Translations under genes and position numbers: made by a program
DNA from: Polynucleobacter arcticus
Lineage (GTDB): Bacteria > Pseudomonadota > Gammaproteobacteria > Burkholderiales > Burkholderiaceae
Assembly (NCBI RefSeq): GCF_013307205.1
Contig: NZ_CP028940.1
Span: 186,001 to 250,000 of the forward strand
Length of the DNA: 64,000 nt
Direction: 5' to 3'
In this document: piece after piece, positions 58,776 to 64,000 of the stretch
Layout: the number at the start of each line of letters is the position of its first letter
How positions within the stretch are numbered: position 1 is the first letter of the stretch
Notes under the pieces: model-generated
Database searches by the model: none
The model's input: only the letters and a program-made list of their open reading frames with translations
Told to the model about the DNA's origin: nothing

Positions 58776-59792
58776 ATGAGCGCTTCTCCCAAAATCCTGC
58801 TGGTAAAGTTGTCCTCTCTCGGGGATGTATTGCATAACTTACCGATAGTGTGGGATTTACGTGCACGTTTGCCAGATGCGCAAATTGATTGGGTAGTGGA
58901 GGAGGGATATGTTCATCTTTTGGAGCCCTTACGATCACGAGATGGTTTCCGAGGAATAGATCGCATCATTCCTTTTGGCTTGCGTCGTTGGAAGAAAAAT
59001 ATTTTTAGCCTGACAACCTGGAAAGAATTTTTCTCTTTCAGGAAAATACTTCAATCCACTACCTACGATGTATTAATCGAAACCCAAGGTTTATTGAAAT
59101 CGGCCATGGTGTGCTCTTTTGCTAAGAAGAGCTCTGGGGCAGTAGTTGCGGGCCTTGCCAATGCCACTGAGTTTTCAGGTTATGAGCCCCTTGCAAGGAG
59201 CTTTTACAGCCAGTCCGTGCAAGTCCCAGTCCAATGCCATGCAGTAGATCGCTCGCGTTGGGTCACTTGCTCGGCATTGGATTGGCCTTTGATAGAGCGC
59301 ACTGATACACCACAGTTTTATCCTCAAGAATGGATTAAGAGCATTCCAAAGAGTGCTGTCGTAGGTTTGAAGGCTCCTTATGTATTGTGCTTTCATTCCA
59401 CTGCTCGAGAGGCTAAGCGTTGGTCTAATGAGCATTGGGTGGCCTTGGGTAAAGAATTATCTGCCAAAGGCTACCAACTGGTTTTTCCTTGGGGAAGCCC
59501 TGCGGAGAAGGCGGTTAGTCAGCTCCTTGCTGCGCAGATTCCGGGGGCGTTTGTACCGCCGGCTTTTTCTATTGAAGATGCGTTCTCGGTGATTGCAGGA
59601 GCTGCATTAACAGTGGGTGTTGATACAGGATTAACGCATCTTGCAGCAGTGCTGAATAAGCCTACCGTAGAAATTTACTGCGATTCACCGCGCTGGAAGA
59701 CTGATGGTTATTGGTCTGATCGCATTGCTAATGTCGGTGATATTCAAAATCCACCAAGCATCCAAGAGGTTCTTAGCGCAGCAAAGTATTAA
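58776..59792 (+). CDS. waaC: LPS heptosyltransferase I
   Basis: WaaC adds the first heptose to Kdo of the LPS inner core. The 338-residue GT9 protein starts ILLVKLSSLGDVLHNLPIVWDLR, shows IDWVVEEGYVHLLE, the donor-site region HSTAREAKRWSNEHWVALGKEL and VGVDTGLTHLAAVLNKPTVEIYCDSPRW. Its 3' end overlaps the convergent tolC-like gene by 20 nt. It follows the rhamnose genes, as expected for an LPS locus. Confidence 0.93.
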   Translation: MSASPKILLVKLSSLGDVLHNLPIVWDLRARLPDAQIDWVVEEGYVHLLEPLRSRDGFRGIDRIIPFGLRRWKKNIFSLTTWKEFFSFRKILQSTTYDVLIETQGLLKSAMVCSFAKKSSGAVVAGLANATEFSGYEPLARSFYSQSVQVPVQCHAVDRSRWVTCSALDWPLIERTDTPQFYPQEWIKSIPKSAVVGLKAPYVLCFHSTAREAKRWSNEHWVALGKELSAKGYQLVFPWGSPAEKAVSQLLAAQIPGAFVPPAFSIEDAFSVIAGAALTVGVDTGLTHLAAVLNKPTVEIYCDSPRWKTDGYWSDRIANVGDIQNPPSIQEVLSAAKY

Positions 59793-61386
59793 TCGAAATC
59801 AGATCCTCATCAGTTAATGCGGCGGCATGAGCCTTTAACCTGATCGCATTCAGAATCGTGTTGTAGCGCGCCTGCTGCAGTTGTGAGCGGGTGGTAATTA
59901 CAGTATCCAGCGCAATCAGCACGTCAATATTGATTAAAGTTCCCACCTGAAATCCCAGCTTGCTAGATTCCAGTGCTGAGGTAGATGAGCGCTCAGCAGC
60001 TTCATAAGCTTTGACGCTGGCCAAGCCTCCGTAGAAGCCAGTAAATGCAGCTCGCGTATTTTGGGCTGCGGTGCGACGAGCGTTGTCGAAATTGGCTTTG
60101 GCTGCATCGAGTAATGCTGCATTTTGACGAATCACCGAGTTATTGTATCCACCAGACACCAACGGGATTGTCATTTGCAATGCGATAGTGTTGTTGTAAA
60201 TATTGGTTTGCGCTGGCGTTAAAGTATTGCTCGTGCCATTTGAAGTGTTATAGCCTGCTGTACCGACAAAATTAACCGATGGATAGTTCAGCGCCTGTGA
60301 TGCTCTAAAGGAGCTTTCTGCTAAGTTCACTGAAAGCTGGCCCGCCAACACGCTAAAGTTTGCTGCTTCAGCCTGCAAAATCCAGTCATCGAGAGTCTGG
60401 CCTTTGGGTAGCTCTGGATTAACACTGTCCGCAATCGGGATGCCCTTGCTGTCTTTATTTTTGGAGCGAGGATCTTTTAGTACCCCGTCAATTTTTGCTT
60501 CTTTAATAAGCGGTCTTAGTGGTCCAACTGGGCGCCCTGTCAATTGCTCTAAAACGCCACGTTTAACAATTAAATCTGCTTGCGCAGCAATTTCTTGGGA
60601 GTTAGCAAGGTCCAGAGCTGCTTGAGCGGTGTTGACATCAACAATAGTAGCTAGGCCAGTATCAAACTTGGCTTGGGCAATCTCGAGCTGCTGCTGAATA
60701 AGGCTTTTCTTATTGCGAAATAGTTCAACATTATCTTGGCTGGTGAGCGCATCAAAGTAGGCTTGTGAAACTCGCAGAATCAGATCTTGTTGCGCTAAGT
60801 AAAACCGCATATCAGCGATCTTCGTATTAAGGTCACCTTGCTTAAATGCTTCTAGGGCAGCCATATTAAATACAGGCTGCGTCAGAGTGACGGTGTAGTT
60901 TTTTTGGTCATATACCCGAGAGCCTGTCGCAGCCCCTGGGGGTGCATTGCCAGCGGTATGCTGGTAATAGCGTGTACCACCAGGTACTGCATTAGCTTGG
61001 GGTAGCAAGAGGGATAGACCTTGCCAGTAGAGCTCTTTACTCGCCTGGTAATTAAAACGCGCAGCATTGAGAACGGGATCGCTAAATGCAGCCTCTTGGT
61101 ATAGACGAATCAGATCCACAGCAGAACCAGTATTAGCCGCACCGTTTCCATTAAGGTTTGAGGGCGCGCTATTAGTGGGGATAGCCTGCTTTGGGGCAAT
61201 CACCATTTGTGGTGGCATCTCTAGCCCAACTAAGGACTGGGCGCTCATTGCAGTGGGTAACGATGGTTTTGCACCAATAGCAGCCTGCGCAAAGGCGTTG
61301 CCTGAGACCATACTCAGCCCGAGCGCCTGCCCTAAGACCAAACCTAGTGTGCTGAGCTGCAAGAGTCGAAAACGGGCTGGGATCAT
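59773..61386 (-). CDS. tolC: TolC-family outer membrane efflux channel
   Basis: A 537-residue outer-membrane factor for tripartite efflux or type I secretion. A signal peptide (about 1-34, ending AFAQA) is followed by a Ala/Pro-rich lead, then the two OEP repeats: AVDLIRLYQEAAFSDPVLNAARFNYQASKELYWQGLSLLLPQ and later VSQAYFDALTSQDNVELFRNKKSLIQQQLEIAQAKFDTGLATIVDVNTAQAALDLANSQ, a conserved TolC segment. The second repeat ends with the LDTVITTRSQLQQARYNTI helix. No inner-membrane pump genes are next to it. It is divergent from uppP. Confidence 0.92.
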   Translation of the reverse strand: MIPARFRLLQLSTLGLVLGQALGLSMVSGNAFAQAAIGAKPSLPTAMSAQSLVGLEMPPQMVIAPKQAIPTNSAPSNLNGNGAANTGSAVDLIRLYQEAAFSDPVLNAARFNYQASKELYWQGLSLLLPQANAVPGGTRYYQHTAGNAPPGAATGSRVYDQKNYTVTLTQPVFNMAALEAFKQGDLNTKIADMRFYLAQQDLILRVSQAYFDALTSQDNVELFRNKKSLIQQQLEIAQAKFDTGLATIVDVNTAQAALDLANSQEIAAQADLIVKRGVLEQLTGRPVGPLRPLIKEAKIDGVLKDPRSKNKDSKGIPIADSVNPELPKGQTLDDWILQAEAANFSVLAGQLSVNLAESSFRASQALNYPSVNFVGTAGYNTSNGTSNTLTPAQTNIYNNTIALQMTIPLVSGGYNNSVIRQNAALLDAAKANFDNARRTAAQNTRAAFTGFYGGLASVKAYEAAERSSTSALESSKLGFQVGTLINIDVLIALDTVITTRSQLQQARYNTILNAIRLKAHAAALTDEDLISINTLLR

Positions 61387-61505
61387 CTGATTTGCTTACT
61401 TTTGATGTGCCATGAAGTTTAAGGCCTAATTCAGTAAAGCGCCTGAATTGACCCCCATTTTGCCAAATACCAAGACCGACTTCATCTATCTATAAAATCA
61501 CGCTT

Positions 61506-62357
61506 ATGGATTTAATTTTGCTAGGCAAAGCCGTCATACTGGGGATAGTTGAGGGCTTAACGGAGTTTTTGCCAATCTCCAGTACGGGCCATCTGATACT
61601 GGTAGGGGATTTGCTCGACTTTAACGATGAGCGCGGTAAGGCTTTTGAGGTGATTATTCAGTTTGGTGCCATTTTGGCAGTTTGCTGGGAGTTCCGAGCA
61701 AAGATCTGGAAGGTCACGTCGACTTTAAAGACAAGCGCTATCTCCCGTCGCTTTGTTATGAACCTATTCATTGCCTCCATTCCCGCGATGGGTTTGGCAT
61801 TCATATTCGGAAAACAGATTAAGACATTCTTGTTTTCGCCTATCCCAGTGGCTAGCGCTTTTATTGTGGGTGGCTTGATTATTTTCTGGGCCGAGCGTCG
61901 TCAAAGTAAAGCACTTCACTCGACTGGAAAATCCTACATTCAGTCGGTGGATGATCTGACTCCCTTAGATGCTATTAAGGTTGGTTTAGCTCAATGCGCT
62001 GCGTTAATTCCCGGGACATCGCGCTCTGGAGCAACCATTATTGGCGGCATGTTATTTGGCTTACCGCGCGCCGTAGCAACCGAGTTTTCATTCTTCTTGG
62101 CTATTCCGGTCATTGGTGGTGCTACTGCTTATGAGCTACTCAAGTTATGGAAAAGCCCTGTTTCTTTATCGGGTGACTTTACTTGGGCGATTGCAGTCGG
62201 ATTTATTTCAGCGTTTATTTCCGCTTTCATTTGTGTGCGCTGGCTAATTCATTATGTTGCTGGGCATAACTTCATCCCTTTTGCCTGGTACCGCATTATC
62301 TTTGGTTTGTTAGTCTTAATAAGTGCTTATAGTGGTTTAGTTGCTTGGTCTCATTGA
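61506..62357 (+). CDS. uppP: undecaprenyl-diphosphatase UppP (BacA)
   Basis: UppP recycles the lipid carrier undecaprenyl diphosphate for peptidoglycan and O-antigen synthesis. The 283-residue membrane protein has the catalytic motifs [22 protein letters not shown] (E and E/S region) and [19 protein letters not shown] with the conserved arginine. Eight membrane segments fit the length. The location after the LPS cluster fits carrier-dependent polysaccharide work, but the enzyme is a housekeeping one. Confidence 0.96.
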   Translation: MDLILLGKAVILGIVEGLTEFLPISSTGHLILVGDLLDFNDERGKAFEVIIQFGAILAVCWEFRAKIWKVTSTLKTSAISRRFVMNLFIASIPAMGLAFIFGKQIKTFLFSPIPVASAFIVGGLIIFWAERRQSKALHSTGKSYIQSVDDLTPLDAIKVGLAQCAALIPGTSRSGATIIGGMLFGLPRAVATEFSFFLAIPVIGGATAYELLKLWKSPVSLSGDFTWAIAVGFISAFISAFICVRWLIHYVAGHNFIPFAWYRIIFGLLVLISAYSGLVAWSH

Positions 62358-62396
62358 GATCCCCCTCAACATCAATAAAGATCGACTGAAATTCCT

Positions 62397-62855
62397 ATGG
62401 ATGTATCAATAGACGCAATCACAAATAATATTCAGCTAGCACTGGCTCCGGTATTTTTACTTACTGCCGTTGCTACTTTAATTAATGCAATTTCTGCTCG
62501 ATTGGCTAGATCGGTTGATCGGATGAGAGCGATTCAGCATCGTATTCAAGAGGGCAGCATTAAGGACCAGGCGATGCTAGTCCATATGGTTAAGGAAGCG
62601 AATGAGGCAAAAGTTCGAGGCCGTCTTTGCACGGCTGCAATCTTCTTTAATGTGTTGAGCGGGGTGCTGATTTCACTAACTGTTCTGGAGTTATTTTTCT
62701 TTCAGGCTGGTGCAGTTCGTGCCTTACAAGCTACTTATGTTATTTGGACTTTTGTCCTCGGCCTGATTTCATTTATGACTTCTCTTTCGATCGTACTGGC
62801 TGAAGTAGTCTATGCCTATCGTTCAGCGGGCTGGGATACCCCTTTTCTAAAATAA
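62397..62855 (+). CDS. DUF2721 membrane protein
   Basis: A 152-residue protein with three membrane helices (about 14-33, 77-98, 110-140) and a short charged loop with SARLARSVDRMRAIQHRI, the conserved part of DUF2721. The family has no known role. It lies between uppP and the UDP-glucuronate decarboxylase, with 6 bp before the latter. Confidence 0.8.
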   Translation: MDVSIDAITNNIQLALAPVFLLTAVATLINAISARLARSVDRMRAIQHRIQEGSIKDQAMLVHMVKEANEAKVRGRLCTAAIFFNVLSGVLISLTVLELFFFQAGAVRALQATYVIWTFVLGLISFMTSLSIVLAEVVYAYRSAGWDTPFLK

Positions 62856-62861
62856 AAAATT

Positions 62862-63815
62862 ATGCAAAATCATAATCGCAATAACAAAATCCTCATCACT
62901 GGCGGCGCTGGCTTTCTAGGTTCTCACCTTACTGAGAAACTACTTAAAGAGGGTAATGAGGTTTTGGTCGTCGATAACTTCTTTACCGGTACTAAGCAAA
63001 ACTTAGCTCATCTATTGGGTAATCCCCATTTAGAAATCATGCGTCATGATGTCACCTTCCCACTTTATGTAGAAACCAATCAGATCTATAACCTGGCTTG
63101 CCCAGCATCACCAGTGCACTATCAGTACGATCCGGTGCAAACCACCAAGACCAGCGTGCATGGCGCCATTAATATGCTCGGCTTAGCCAAAAGAACCCGG
63201 GCGCGTATCTTGCAAGCGTCTACTAGCGAAGTCTATGGTGACCCTGAAGTGCATCCGCAGCCAGAAGCGTATTGGGGCAAGGTTAATCCGATTGGCATTC
63301 GCTCTTGCTATGACGAGGGCAAGCGCTGTGCGGAGACCCTATTTTTTGACTATCACCGCCAACATCAATTAGATATCAAGGTTGTACGCATCTTTAATAC
63401 GTATGGTCCCCGCATGCATCCCAATGATGGCCGCGTGGTGAGTAACTTTATTGTTCAAGCACTGCAAGGCAAAGACATCACCATTTATGGTGATGGTCAG
63501 CAAACCCGTAGCTTTTGCTATGTCGATGATCTGATTGATGCCATGGTCAAAATGATGAACTCTGAGGATGGCTTTACAGGCCCAGTCAACATTGGTAATC
63601 CAGGCGAGTTCACCATGCTGCAATTGGCAGAAACAATCCTCAAGCTCTCAGGCAGTAAATCGAAAATCATTCACAAACCATTACCCTCAGACGATCCCAA
63701 GCAACGTCAACCCGATATCGAGTTAGCAAAAGAAAAGCTAGGTTGGGAGCCCAAGGTGAATCTAGAGGATGGTCTTAAAGAGACGATTGCGTATTTTAAG
63801 AAGGTAGTTGCTTAA
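62862..63815 (+). CDS. UDP-glucuronate decarboxylase (UDP-xylose synthase)
   Basis: A 317-residue SDR enzyme that turns UDP-glucuronate into UDP-xylose. The sequence is close to the UXS group: [61 protein letters not shown], and the active-site region [18 protein letters not shown] (tyrosine and lysine), then [23 protein letters not shown]-xylose would feed surface polysaccharide or LPS. It lacks the N-terminal membrane anchor of animal forms. Confidence 0.93.
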   Translation: MQNHNRNNKILITGGAGFLGSHLTEKLLKEGNEVLVVDNFFTGTKQNLAHLLGNPHLEIMRHDVTFPLYVETNQIYNLACPASPVHYQYDPVQTTKTSVHGAINMLGLAKRTRARILQASTSEVYGDPEVHPQPEAYWGKVNPIGIRSCYDEGKRCAETLFFDYHRQHQLDIKVVRIFNTYGPRMHPNDGRVVSNFIVQALQGKDITIYGDGQQTRSFCYVDDLIDAMVKMMNSEDGFTGPVNIGNPGEFTMLQLAETILKLSGSKSKIIHKPLPSDDPKQRQPDIELAKEKLGWEPKVNLEDGLKETIAYFKKVVA

Positions 63816-63816
63816 G

Positions 63817-64000
63817 GTGTCCTCGGAAAAATCAGAGAAACATTTCGATCGTATTCGTTCCTTTGTCTTGAGAGCAGGAAGGACTACTGCTGGTCAACAG
63901 CGAGCGATGGACGAACTAGGTCCCCAGTTTTTGATTCCCTATCAAGCTCAAGAGCTGCATCTTCAAGAGGTTTTTGGTGGCTCCACTAAGCCCAAGATCT
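63817..64000 (+). CDS. trmB: tRNA (guanine-N7-)-methyltransferase, N-terminal part (cut by window edge)
   Basis: The last 184 bases open a frame starting GTG (63817), 1 nt after the previous stop, with AAGAAGG upstream. The first 61 residues include [34 protein letters not shown], the characteristic N-terminus of TrmB, which makes m7G46 in tRNA. The catalytic domain lies outside the window. Confidence 0.85.
   Translation, partial: MSSEKSEKHFDRIRSFVLRAGRTTAGQQRAMDELGPQFLIPYQAQELHLQEVFGGSTKPKI

Overview
The window is a piece of a betaproteobacterial chromosome, most likely a Polynucleobacter or a close Burkholderiaceae relative. This rests on gene order typical of that family (tlpA-aroQ-accB-accC-prmA; leuS-lptE-holA-proA; yqgE-ruvX-pyrR-pyrB), on the lysine/alanine-rich H1-like histone, and on protein sequences of Burkholderiales type combined with an intermediate G+C content well below that of Burkholderia. 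Coding density is very high. I see no tRNA, rRNA, CRISPR array or phage genes.

Layout. 1-2130: start of ffh (minus), a CcsA-type membrane protein and an AmpD amidase with an unusual N-terminal extension. 2131-6760: class Ia ribonucleotide reductase nrdAB behind a regulatory region with phased NrdR boxes, ending in a good terminator. 6760-7420: H1-like histone gene with tandem repeats and an apparent frameshift. 7424-13173 (minus): sugar kinase, prmA fused to a DUF3426 domain, accC, accB, aroQ and a TlpA-type thioredoxin. 13200-19885 (plus): mpl, fabG, an RNase II-type exonuclease, a TonB-like protein, aroE, mtgA. 19904-27900: pyrF, corA, pncC/pgpA/thiL, maeB, a barstar-like protein, rsmE. 27916-30982: tkt and gapA. 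31041-32485: an intact IS150-type (IS3 family) element sitting in the loop of the former gapA/fur terminator. 32576-42539: fur, bamE, dapB, leuS, lptE, holA, proA, hemJ, an RlmL-type methyltransferase, rubredoxin. 42603-49718: hemL, apaH, phrB, a YdcF-type protein, yqgE, ruvX, pyrR, pyrB. 49743-59792: an accessory surface-polysaccharide cluster (five sugar-transfer genes, the complete dTDP-L-rhamnose pathway, a heptosyltransferase). 59773-64000: TolC-type channel, uppP, a DUF2721 protein, UDP-glucuronate decarboxylase and the start of trmB.

Most of the window is core metabolism and envelope biogenesis: fatty-acid synthesis (accBC, fabG), peptidoglycan synthesis and recycling (ampD, mpl, mtgA, dapB, uppP), aromatic amino-acid synthesis (aroQ, aroE), pyrimidines (pyrF, pyrR, pyrB), deoxynucleotides (nrdAB), central carbon flow (maeB, tkt, gapA), heme (hemL, hemJ) and outer-membrane/LPS assembly (bamE, lptE, rfb, waaC, tolC).

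No wholly new multi-gene system is evident. The points most worth a second look are: the IS element that splits the gapA/fur terminator; the histone gene whose conserved C-terminal tail lies in another frame behind a run of nine A; two domain fusions (a zinc-ribbon membrane anchor on AmpD, and a TM-DUF3426 module on PrmA); the phased NrdR boxes; a perfect 16-bp inverted repeat behind maeB; a hairpin directly in front of waaC; and the sugar-transferase island with a DUF6492 protein.
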